This document shows positions 1 to 4,921 of a stretch of 5,088 nucleotides of DNA, in pieces. The position numbers were made by a program, and so were the translations under genes. Origin of the DNA: an uncultured Bacillota bacterium (GTDB lineage Bacteria > Bacillota > Clostridia > Caldicoprobacterales > UBA3941); NCBI GenBank assembly GCA_937960725.1, contig CALGOY010000102.1, positions 1 to 5,088 of the forward strand. The letters are read 5' to 3'. The first letter of the stretch is position 1. The number at the start of each line of letters is the position of its first letter. The notes below the pieces were generated by a model, which was given only the letters and a program-made list of their open reading frames with translations, was not told where the DNA came from and made no database searches.

Positions 1-1122
1 TCATCGGCGTTTCTGATCGGCGCGTTCATGGCACCGTTGTGGGGAGCCCTGGCATCTTCTCTTTAGCTCTTCAGCTATCTCCCTGGCTTTCTTTAAGCTG
101 GATAAAGGAGCCGTTGGCACTTTCTTTCCATTTAGTTCAATAGATCCGCTGCGCAGTTCTTCATAATTTACCATCCTTAGGATTGGCCTGGATCTTTTTG
201 GAACACTATAATCAACTACCTGGGTATAGATATCCCTGTTGCGTACTGACAGGAACTTCACCATCTCCTCGTCCAATACAGGGATGGGAATGCCTATTCC
301 TACAAATAGGGTTGTTCCATAGCGTTCAAATCTAGCTGCCCTTATATATTTGGTGCTCATCTTTTTCATGTCACCTATAACCGCAAGGGTGGCTCCGGAA
401 TACATTATATTTCCACTATCAACTTCTTTCTGATTTCTAACAAACTGGGTTCCTTCCCAAACAACATAGCCTTGAGCCCCTCCCAAGAAAATCCTAGTGC
501 CAACCCCAATGGTCCTCATCTCGGGATCGTTGAGCAGCGGGCTCAATTCTCCAGAAGTGCTGTAAGTAACGTTCCCATATTGGGGCAGCAAGGTGCCCAT
601 ATAGGTATTTATAATTTTGTTGGAGGAGTTTGTGGCTGCGTTGTAATTTTGATATGCGTTTCTAGGATTAAATAAATATGCCTGATTCAAATCTTCTAGG
701 CTTATATAGGTATCTATCTTCCGCCTGGGATAACAATCCGTCCCATAGGATTCAGCATAAAGATGTACTTTTTTACCTTCTATCAAGTCTTCAATTACAT
801 GGGCTCCTCCATATTCCATGCCCTTGCTTTCCGACAGCTCAGTAGCCCCTATATATGTATCTACTGCTGCTAGACCTCCATAGGCTGGAACATCGTTGAG
901 CCATATTTTCGTCATCCGAATAGGAGGATCGCTGTGGCCAAAGTTTATAAAAGCTCCGCTGGAGCACATGGGACCAAATGTCCCCGTTGTAACCACATCT
1001 ACTTCTTTAGCCGTCTCTTTTATGCCCTTTTCTTCCACTATATCGATAATCTCCTCCGCTGTAACGACTACCACCGTGCCATTTTTTATTTTTTCATTAA
1101 TTTCATCGAATGTCTTTTGCAC
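1..1122 (-). CDS. Homocysteine biosynthesis protein, DUF39/HcyBio family
   Basis: This 373-residue cytosolic protein is recognised as a member of the DUF39/HcyBio family. In methanogens and sulfate reducers that family is linked to making homocysteine from aspartate semialdehyde and sulfide without the usual O-acyl-homoserine route. Visible family blocks are [20 protein letters not shown] (about residues 45-64), [20 protein letters not shown] (74-93) and [13 protein letters not shown] (123-135). Cys53 and Cys130 sit where, from memory, the family has its two conserved cysteines. The GTG start at 1122 is chosen because a strong ribosome site lies 7 nt upstream. The in-frame ATG at 1146 would put that site inside the coding region. 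No CBS domains follow, so this is the short form. The usual partner, a ferredoxin-like protein, would lie beyond the left edge. The last 18 residues (after [10 protein letters not shown]) are rich in Arg and Cys and do not resemble the family's tail; see findings. Family call firm, exact reaction inferred. Confidence 0.88.
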   Translation of the reverse strand: MQKTFDEINEKIKNGTVVVVTAEEIIDIVEEKGIKETAKEVDVVTTGTFGPMCSSGAFINFGHSDPPIRMTKIWLNDVPAYGGLAAVDTYIGATELSESKGMEYGGAHVIEDLIEGKKVHLYAESYGTDCYPRRKIDTYISLEDLNQAYLFNPRNAYQNYNAATNSSNKIINTYMGTLLPQYGNVTYSTSGELSPLLNDPEMRTIGVGTRIFLGGAQGYVVWEGTQFVRNQKEVDSGNIMYSGATLAVIGDMKKMSTKYIRAARFERYGTTLFVGIGIPIPVLDEEMVKFLSVRNRDIYTQVVDYSVPKRSRPILRMVNYEELRSGSIELNGKKVPTAPLSSLKKAREIAEELKRRCQGSPQRCHERADQKRR

Positions 1123-1126
1123 TAGA

Positions 1127-1136
1127 CCCCCTCCTC
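1127..1136 (-). promoter_or_regulatory. Ribosome binding site deciding the GTG start of the HcyBio gene
   Basis: The minus strand reads GAGGAGGGGG. Its GGAGG core (1130-1134) ends 7 nt before the GTG at 1122-1120. The site lies downstream of the ATG at 1146, so that ATG cannot be the start served by it. This makes the protein 8 residues shorter than the longest open frame. Confidence 0.8.
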
Positions 1137-1197
1137 TTTTCCGCATTGTTGTCTAAATTAACGCTTTATGATATATAGATTAAATTGTATTGATAAA

Positions 1198-1226
1198 ACA
1201 TTACCATTGTTTAAGTATTCTGTCAA
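1198..1226 (-). promoter_or_regulatory. Probable sigma-A promoter of the HcyBio gene
   Basis: On the minus strand a perfect -35 TTGACA (1226-1221) is followed after 17 nt by TAATGT (1203-1198). The -10 match is poor (3 of 6), but TGG stands directly before it, giving an extended -10 TGn. The leader would be about 70 nt, with no room for a T-box or S-box riboswitch. The promoter lies between the upstream terminator (1251-1286) and the gene, so the HcyBio gene is probably its own transcription unit. Confidence 0.55.
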
Positions 1227-1250
1227 TATTCATCCTGGCACTATGTGTAT

Positions 1251-1286
1251 AAAAAAGAAATCCCTAAATTTAGGGATTTCTTTTTT
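1251..1286 (-). terminator. Perfectly palindromic rho-independent terminator after the holin-like gene
   Basis: A 36-bp perfect inverted repeat: 16-nt arms (1251-1266 and 1271-1286) around AATT. The arms read AAAAAAGAAATCCCTA and its complement, so each strand gives a GAAATCCCTA stem followed by a run of six T. It touches the stop codon of the holin-like gene (1287-1285) and therefore ends the htpG/holin-side transcription. By symmetry it could also work on the plus strand, but no plus-strand gene ends here. Confidence 0.9.
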
Positions 1287-1563
1287 ATGTGGAAGGCTTA
1301 TTTTTCCTAAGTTTTTCAATGATGACTTTGGTACCCTCGACTGTGTTTTTAGTACCAGAATATAGACCGGAAGCCGCTAATCCCAAGGACAGTCCAACGA
1401 CGATCCCTCTTGGAATATCATCAGGGGCAATGTATAAAACTCCAATTAAAATACCTATAATGACCGCAGCCAAAGCCCCGAATTTAGGGGGCAATCCAAT
1501 TGTCTTTAATAGTTCCACCAGCCCAGTAATAAAAGGGACAATTGCAACATCATATATTTCCAT
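1285..1563 (-). CDS. Holin-like small membrane protein
   Basis: A 92-residue hydrophobic protein with three likely membrane segments: about residues 5-20, 27-46 and 52-70. A charged C-terminal tail follows (KVIIEKLRKNKPST), and the motif GLYSGTKNT stands just before it. Small size, three closely spaced helices and a basic tail are the general build of phage holins. Similar proteins are annotated as holin family in Clostridia and Bacilli, from memory. The ATG at 1563 has a GGGGTG ribosome site (1575-1570) 6 nt upstream. No endolysin or other phage gene is nearby, so a role in lysis is not shown. It could be a domesticated holin, a small transporter-like or an export-related protein. It lies 88 bp after htpG with no terminator between them, so read-through from htpG is plausible. 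A separate promoter is not clear. The terminator overlaps its stop codon. Real gene likely; function uncertain. Confidence 0.7.
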   Translation of the reverse strand: MEIYDVAIVPFITGLVELLKTIGLPPKFGALAAVIIGILIGVLYIAPDDIPRGIVVGLSLGLAASGLYSGTKNTVEGTKVIIEKLRKNKPST

Positions 1564-1651
1564 ATAGACACCCCGATTTTCACATAATACGCCGGCTAAA
1601 ACTTAAACTGCCTATATAGAAAATATATGATGCAATTGCCCAAATTATTGC

Positions 1652-3550
1652 TTAAATATGCTGGCTGGTGGCCAATTTCAATAGAATTTCATTGCTTCTC
1701 TTTATAAAGTTAGTCATCTCCTCTGGCTCCATAGGCCTATGGCTCAGCATGGCCAGATCATAAATGTGCTGGCAGATTAGTTTCACATCCTCTTCCCTCT
1801 GCTTATCAGCTTTAAGGTCCAGCAGAGCTTTAACGAGGTTATTGTTTTTATTTATTACCAAGGTCTGCTCCTTAGGAAATGGATTGTTTATACCCATATT
1901 TCCAAAGCGGGATACAATCTCATCCATCCTTCTCGAATCTTCTGAAAGCAAGATCATAGCGGGGATTTCCGAAGTCTTCAGGCTCTCCACCTGTATTTTT
2001 ATATCGTCTTTGCTTAAGCTGTCCTTGAAAGTCTCCTCTAAAGCCTTGCGGGTTTTATTGTCTTCCTTATCATCGACTTTAGCTGTACCGTCTCTCAGGC
2101 TTTTTGAAATATCAGCATCTACCCGCTTGAATTTTACCGGAGGCTCCTTAAGCTCGATAAAGGAAATAAAATGATTATCGATCATATCATCTAGATACAC
2201 CGCTTCCAGTCCGTTTTCTTTAAATATTTTGATATACTGGGCTTGCTGTTTTTCATCATTTATATAGAAGACCTCGTTCTCATGCTTGTCCTTGTTCCGC
2301 TCTAAGTAATCTTTTAAGGTTACATATTCATCATTGGTAGTCTTGTATATTACAATATCTTTCACTCTATCATAAAATTTGTGGTCTTTCATGCAGCCGA
2401 ATTTAATAAATGTACCAATATCATCCCAATATTTGTTGTAGTTATCCCTCTCCGTTTTAAACAAACCTGTTAACTTATCGGCTACTTTTTTGCTTATATG
2501 GTCTGAAATCTTTTGAACATATCTGTCGTTCTGCAGAAAGCTTCTGGAAACGTTTAAAGGCAGATCTGGACAATCAATAGTTCCCTTAAGGAGCATGAGA
2601 AACTCGGGGATTATTTCTTTTATGTTGTCAGCTACAAAAACCTGATTGCAGTAGAGCTTAATCTGGCCCTCCAGAGTATCAAACTGATTTTTTAACTTAG
2701 GAAAATAAAGTATTCCTTTTAAGCGGAATGGATAGTCCACGTTTAGATGAATCCAAAATAGGGGATCTCTATAATCATTGAATACCCTTTTATAAAATTC
2801 TTTATATTCATCTTCCGTACATTGGCTGGGCGTCTTAAGCCACAAGGGATTAGTATCGTTTAAGGGCTCCAATTTCTCCAACTTCTCGCCTTTTTTTATC
2901 TTCTCCTCTTTTTCGTTGGCATCTTCAAAATAGATTTCTACGGGCAGGAAATAGCAGTATTTTTTAATTATCTCCTTCAGCTTGTAAGAATCTAAAAACT
3001 CCTTGCTGTCATCTGATATATGCAACGTGATAGTAGTGCCTCTCTGGCTTCGTTTAGAGGGCCTCATCTCGTATTCAATACCGCCTTCGCTAATCCACTT
3101 TACCGCTTCAGCCCCCTCTTGATAGGATAGGGTATCGATTTCAACCTTATCCGCCACCATAAAAGCTGAATAAAAACCTAGGCCAAAATGACCTATAATT
3201 TGGTTTTCTTCTCCAGCCTTATCCTTATATTTTTCAATGAACTCCTGAGCACTGGAGAAGGCCACCTGGTTGATATACTTTTTAACCTCATCGGCCGTCA
3301 TTCCAATACCATTGTCCACAACTTGTATAGTTTTATTAGCTTTATCTAATATCACGCGGATCTCATATTTTGGATTTTCTTCAACCTTGGCCTCTCCTAT
3401 GGCCGCTAGCCTCTTTAATTTCATGATTGCATCGCAGCCATTGGATATGAGCTCTCTTAAAAAGATATCTTTATCGGAATAGAGCCATTTCTTTATAATA
3501 GGAAAAATGTTCTCCGTATGTACCGATATGCTTCCCTTCTCCTGAATCAT
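1652..3550 (-). CDS. htpG: Molecular chaperone HtpG (bacterial Hsp90)
   Basis: A complete 632-residue cytosolic, ATP-driven dimeric chaperone of the Hsp90 family that remodels client proteins, usually together with DnaK. Length fits the family (about 620-640). The N-terminal GHKL ATPase domain (residues 1-210) shows LRELISNGCDAI (31-42) with catalytic Glu33 and Asn37, VVDNGIGM (77-84) with nucleotide-contacting Asp79, and the glycine-rich GHFGLGFYS lid (120-128). A short Lys/Glu-rich stretch (about 210-230) leads to the middle domain, which holds LNVSRSFLQ (332-340). Arg336 there is the ATP-sensing arginine. The C-terminal dimerisation domain covers about 500-632. No eukaryotic MEEVD tail is present, as expected. 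The ATG at 3550 is preceded by AGGGAGGAG (3565-3557). A sigma-A-type promoter lies upstream, but no CIRCE or CtsR site is visible. No terminator is seen after the stop, so the holin-like gene may share the transcript. Codon use and composition match the surroundings. Confidence 0.98.
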   Translation of the reverse strand: MIQEKGSISVHTENIFPIIKKWLYSDKDIFLRELISNGCDAIMKLKRLAAIGEAKVEENPKYEIRVILDKANKTIQVVDNGIGMTADEVKKYINQVAFSSAQEFIEKYKDKAGEENQIIGHFGLGFYSAFMVADKVEIDTLSYQEGAEAVKWISEGGIEYEMRPSKRSQRGTTITLHISDDSKEFLDSYKLKEIIKKYCYFLPVEIYFEDANEKEEKIKKGEKLEKLEPLNDTNPLWLKTPSQCTEDEYKEFYKRVFNDYRDPLFWIHLNVDYPFRLKGILYFPKLKNQFDTLEGQIKLYCNQVFVADNIKEIIPEFLMLLKGTIDCPDLPLNVSRSFLQNDRYVQKISDHISKKVADKLTGLFKTERDNYNKYWDDIGTFIKFGCMKDHKFYDRVKDIVIYKTTNDEYVTLKDYLERNKDKHENEVFYINDEKQQAQYIKIFKENGLEAVYLDDMIDNHFISFIELKEPPVKFKRVDADISKSLRDGTAKVDDKEDNKTRKALEETFKDSLSKDDIKIQVESLKTSEIPAMILLSEDSRRMDEIVSRFGNMGINNPFPKEQTLVINKNNNLVKALLDLKADKQREEDVKLICQHIYDLAMLSHRPMEPEEMTNFIKRSNEILLKLATSQHI

Positions 3551-3583
3551 AGACAGCTCCTCCCTAGCTATTAGTCAATTATA

Positions 3584-3611
3584 ATTTTATATCAAGCTAA
3601 CAACTTGTCAA
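3584..3611 (-). promoter_or_regulatory. Sigma-A promoter of htpG
   Basis: The minus strand has a perfect -35 TTGACA (3611-3606) and, 16 nt later, TAAAAT (3589-3584), five of six matches to the -10 consensus. The 5' leader would be only about 25-30 nt. No inverted repeat of the CIRCE type and no GTCAAA direct repeat overlaps it, so htpG may be expressed constitutively or controlled by something not visible here. Confidence 0.7.
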
Positions 3612-3648
3612 GCAAACAGGCTTTATAAGACAATAAGGGGGGGAATTT

Positions 3649-3675
3649 AAAAAAACGGGCAACAAAGCCCGTTTT
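3649..3675 (-). terminator. Rho-independent terminator of hsp20
   Basis: The arms AAAACGGGC (3652-3660) and GCCCGTTTT (3667-3675) pair around a 6-nt loop. Read on the minus strand, the GC-rich stem is followed by seven T (3655-3649). This is the textbook order for ending transcription that comes from hsp20. On the plus strand the following T run is shorter. It separates hsp20 from the htpG promoter. Confidence 0.85.
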
Positions 3676-3684
3676 CTATATAAA

Positions 3685-3708
3685 CCCAGATCTTTATAAA
3701 GACCTGGG
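3685..3708 (-). other. Second hairpin in the hsp20 3' region
   Basis: A near-perfect inverted repeat starts 13 nt after the hsp20 stop codon. On the minus-strand RNA CCCAG, G and UCUU pair with AAGA, U and CUGGG around a UAUA loop, giving a 10-bp stem with one G-U pair. On the plus strand that pair would be an A-C mismatch, so the structure fits the hsp20 transcript better. Only a weak T-rich stretch (TTTATAT) follows, so on its own it is a poor terminator. It may protect the 3' end or add to termination together with the hairpin at 3649-3675. Confidence 0.55.
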
Positions 3709-3721
3709 AAAGTAGGGGGGG

Positions 3722-4183
3722 TTATTGGATATCGATCTTTCTTCCGCTGCTTCTACCAGGATTTCTCTTTGGTAGTACGACAGTTAAAATACCATTTTTA
3801 AAGCTGGCGGTGACTTCTTCATTTTTTATATCGGGCAATTGGAAACTTCTAGACATAGTATAAGCTCTTCGTTCCTTGCGTATATAGTTTTTTCTTTCCT
3901 CTTCTACCTGCTCCTTCTGGTCCACTCCTATGGTCAGTACGTAATCTTTTATCTCTAATGTAATATTTTCCTTATCTACGCCCGGCAGTTCTGCTTCTAG
4001 CACGTAATCATTTTCATTTTCTTTTATATCCACCCTCATTCCTCTGTTATAGCCAAAAAAGCTTGGAAATACTGAATCATTGAAAAAATCCTCTATAAAC
4101 TCATCTATTCCTAACCAATTAGGATTTCTCCAATCAGTTAATCCTCTATTTCTCCTCCTGTTATAGGGGGTCAATCCGAACAT
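3722..4183 (-). CDS. Small heat-shock protein, Hsp20/alpha-crystallin family
   Basis: A 153-residue ATP-independent holdase that binds unfolding proteins in the cytosol and keeps them refoldable, usually as large oligomers. The N-terminal arm (1-48) is Arg-, Asn- and aromatic-rich. The alpha-crystallin domain spans about 49-140, with MRVDIKENENDY at its start, AELPGV (64-69), and the signature FKNGILTVVLPK (128-139). The C-terminal KIDIQ carries the I-x-I anchor (Ile150, Ile152) that links dimers in sHSP oligomers. The start is the ATG at 4183, because a GGAGGTG ribosome site lies 6 nt upstream. A possible TTG start five codons earlier falls inside that site. The promoter carries a consensus CtsR operator, so it is probably heat-induced. 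It is followed by two hairpins and then htpG. Clostridial relatives are called Hsp18 or Hsp20, and the exact gene name is not certain. Confidence 0.95.
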   Translation of the reverse strand: MFGLTPYNRRRNRGLTDWRNPNWLGIDEFIEDFFNDSVFPSFFGYNRGMRVDIKENENDYVLEAELPGVDKENITLEIKDYVLTIGVDQKEQVEEERKNYIRKERRAYTMSRSFQLPDIKNEEVTASFKNGILTVVLPKRNPGRSSGRKIDIQ

Positions 4184-4189
4184 ATAAAA

Positions 4190-4196
4190 CACCTCC
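4190..4196 (-). promoter_or_regulatory. Ribosome binding site deciding the hsp20 start
   Basis: GGAGGTG on the minus strand stands 6 nt before the ATG at 4183-4181. It overlaps the in-frame TTG at 4198-4196, so initiation there is unlikely and the protein should begin MFGLTPYN. Confidence 0.85.
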
Positions 4197-4235
4197 AAAT
4201 TTTTTATCTAGATTTGTTAATAAAAGCTATTTTAC

Positions 4236-4252
4236 TTTGACTTTCTTTGACT
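4236..4252 (-). promoter_or_regulatory. CtsR operator upstream of hsp20
   Basis: The minus strand reads AGTCAAA-GAA-AGTCAAA, a tandem repeat of a heptamer with a 3-nt spacer. This is a full match to the CtsR consensus RGTCAAA-NAN-RGTCAAA known from Bacillus and other Firmicutes. It starts about 10 bp downstream of the -10 box (4267-4262) and so covers roughly +3 to +20 of the predicted transcript. That is a position where a bound repressor would block initiation. The implied role is repression of hsp20 at normal temperature and release on heat or protein stress. ctsR itself is not in the window. Confidence 0.85.
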
Positions 4253-4261
4253 TACGATTAC

Positions 4262-4290
4262 TTTATATCACATATTTTCCATAACTTCAA
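4262..4290 (-). promoter_or_regulatory. Sigma-A promoter of hsp20
   Basis: On the minus strand -35 TTGAAG (4290-4285) and -10 TATAAA (4267-4262) are separated by exactly 17 nt, and TGTGA stands directly before the -10. The -35 matches four and the -10 five of six consensus bases. The CtsR operator lies directly downstream, supporting this as the regulated hsp20 promoter. The leader would be about 70 nt. Confidence 0.75.
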
Positions 4291-4418
4291 GTCTTAAATT
4301 TCATATTTATATGGAATATTTAGCCAATAATCCATGCAAAACTAAAATATCTATGCATTTTTTTATTTTTTAATATTTTACCCCCTTTTTATTAGTTTTA
4401 TAAGTTTATCTCTTATAC

Positions 4419-4462
4419 ATATCCACAGTTTTCCAAATTATTTGTTGATAATTTGTGGATAA
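4419..4462. promoter_or_regulatory. Cluster of three DnaA-box-like 9-mers
   Basis: An exact DnaA box TTATCCACA lies on the minus strand at 4462-4454. A one-mismatch box TTATCAACA lies on the same strand at 4451-4443, 11 bp away start to start, about one helical turn. A third, ATATCCACA, one mismatch, lies on the plus strand at 4419-4427. The flanking DNA is very AT-rich. Clustered boxes can bind DnaA for replication control or gene regulation. With no dnaA, dnaN or other replication gene in the window, a regulatory site is likelier than the chromosomal origin. Chance is possible in such AT-rich DNA. Confidence 0.4.
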
Positions 4463-4504
4463 CATTGATTCATATATATTTTTGTAACCATTATCTTTAT
4501 ATAA

Positions 4505-4520
4505 CATAGTATATATTATG
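4505..4520. repeat. Near-perfect 16-bp palindrome before the unknown gene
   Basis: CATAGTATATATTATG is a palindrome with seven of eight pairs matching and one G-T. It overlaps the weak -10 candidate and ends 6 nt before the ribosome site of the plus-strand gene. That would suit an operator, but short AT palindromes arise easily by chance in this composition. Confidence 0.3.
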
Positions 4521-4526
4521 AGATAT

Positions 4527-4535
4527 AAGGAGGTG
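4527..4535 (+). promoter_or_regulatory. Strong ribosome binding site deciding a TTG start
   Basis: AAGGAGGTG, nearly the full anti-16S complement, is followed after 7 nt by TTG at 4543-4545. No ATG or GTG in frame lies at a usable distance. The quality of this site is the main reason to accept the rare start codon and to accept the gene as real. Confidence 0.85.
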
Positions 4536-4542
4536 AACAGAC

Positions 4543-4833
4543 TTGAGTAATTACTGTGATAATAATAGATCTCCACAGCTTATCAGCGGAGATCAAAACA
4601 AAAAAAGAAAAGATTCTTGCCCACAGTTGCCTGGCACAATATTGAGGATTTTTATTCCTAAAGGAGCAGTTATTAATTTACTAAACCTTATCGAAGTAAC
4701 TACCCCATCCGGCATTTGCCTTATCGTTAGCACCCCCACCCTAGAAAAACCCGATGATTCAAGAATTTTATCTTTAGATACCATTAAAGAGGCCGTTGAA
4801 AGAATGGGAGGAACTATTGAGTTTGTTGATTAA
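4543..4833 (+). CDS. Hypothetical protein, 96 residues
   Basis: I do not recognise the family. The gene is supported by an excellent ribosome site, an uninterrupted frame and a terminator 26 bp after the stop. Residues 1-28 are polar and low in order (Asn, Gln, Lys, Asp) with Cys5 and Cys26. Residues about 30-66 are hydrophobic and probably beta-stranded (GTILRIFIPKG, then IEVTTPSGICLIVSTP, with Cys59). Residues 78-89 look like an amphipathic helix (SLDTIKEAVERM), followed by a short strand, GGTIEFVD. There is no signal peptide and no clear membrane helix, so a small soluble protein is expected. It is transcribed away from hsp20 and towards the ABC exporter gene. An inverted repeat lies inside codons 9-18. 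No function is proposed. The overlapping minus-strand open frame has no ribosome site and is ignored. Confidence 0.75.
   Translation: MSNYCDNNRSPQLISGDQNKKRKDSCPQLPGTILRIFIPKGAVINLLNLIEVTTPSGICLIVSTPTLEKPDDSRILSLDTIKEAVERMGGTIEFVD
4568..4594 (+). other. Inverted repeat (RNA hairpin) inside the start of the unknown gene
   Basis: GATCTCC (4568-4574) pairs perfectly with GGAGATC (4588-4594). Inside it GCT (4578-4580) pairs with AGC (4585-4587) around a TATC loop, leaving a 3-nt bulge ACA. It begins 23 nt after the start of the TTG codon. No T run follows, so it is not a terminator. It could slow early translation or be a protein-binding site, or it may be chance. Confidence 0.4.
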
Positions 4834-4858
4834 TTCTCTTTAATATATTCTAATATAA

Positions 4859-4900
4859 TCAAAGGGGTCAGTTAAAACAGACCCCTTTGAATTTTTATTT
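4859..4900. terminator. Rho-independent terminator shared by convergent genes
   Basis: The arms TCAAAGGGGTC (4859-4869) and GACCCCTTTGA (4880-4890) form an 11-bp perfect stem with a 10-nt loop. On the plus strand a T-rich tract (ATTTTTATTTT, 4890-4900) follows, which ends the unknown gene. On the minus strand the stem comes 32 nt after the stop of the ABC exporter gene and is followed by a weaker TTTGATTATATTA, so it probably serves that gene too. Confidence 0.88.
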
Positions 4901-4921
4901 TAAATTTTTATCCTACTGCCC

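Larger units (their letters stand above)
4184..4542. other. AT-rich divergent intergenic region between hsp20 and the unknown plus-strand gene
   Basis: No gene is seen in these 359 bases. The left third holds the hsp20 ribosome site, CtsR operator and promoter, listed separately, and an imperfect AT-rich inverted repeat at 4296-4317 just upstream of the hsp20 -35. The middle (about 4340-4405) is almost pure A/T apart from a run of five C at 4381-4385. DnaA-box-like sequences follow at 4419-4462. The right end leads into the plus-strand gene. The only promoter candidate for that gene is weak: TTGTAA (4482-4487), 17 nt, CATAGT (4505-4510), four of six matches in each box. A sporulation-type promoter is also possible, but I could not match one. 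Confidence 0.6.

Noticed and set aside
896..1156. Plus-strand open frames of 86 and 63 codons opposite the start of the HcyBio gene
   Set aside because: They lie antisense to a clearly conserved protein, lack a good ribosome site and show no recognisable protein features.
1168..1365. Plus-strand 65-codon open frame across the palindromic terminator
   Set aside because: It runs through the terminator and the 3' end of the holin-like gene and has no ribosome site or plausible protein.
1285..1563. Prophage remnant suggested by the holin-like gene
   Set aside because: There is no endolysin, integrase, attachment repeat or other phage gene around it, and it sits between housekeeping genes.
1289..1567. 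Plus-strand 92-codon open frame almost coextensive with the holin-like gene
   Set aside because: It is an antisense shadow. The minus-strand frame gives a coherent three-helix membrane protein with ribosome site and terminator, and the plus-strand frame has neither.
1564..1651. Possible htpG terminator and sporulation-type promoter in the htpG-holin gap
   Set aside because: Short inverted repeats there lack a T run, and the best -35/-10 pair resembling a sigma-G site (GCATA and CATCATA) has a 24-nt spacer, too long to accept.
1764..2174. Plus-strand 136-codon open frame inside htpG
   Set aside because: It is fully antisense to the conserved C-terminal region of HtpG and rich in Ser/Leu as expected for a reverse-frame shadow.
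4334..4370. ATGCA...TGCAT repeat followed by a T-rich stretch, resembling a terminator
   Set aside because: The stem is only 5 bp with a 15-nt loop and little GC, and no plus-strand gene ends upstream of it.
4184..4542. Possible chromosomal origin of replication based on the DnaA-like boxes
   Set aside because: No dnaA, dnaN, recF, rpmH or other origin-linked gene is in the window and only one box is exact; a regulatory cluster or chance is likelier.
4593..4784. Minus-strand 63-codon open frame inside the unknown gene
   Set aside because: It has no ribosome site, and the plus-strand frame has strong start and stop signals.
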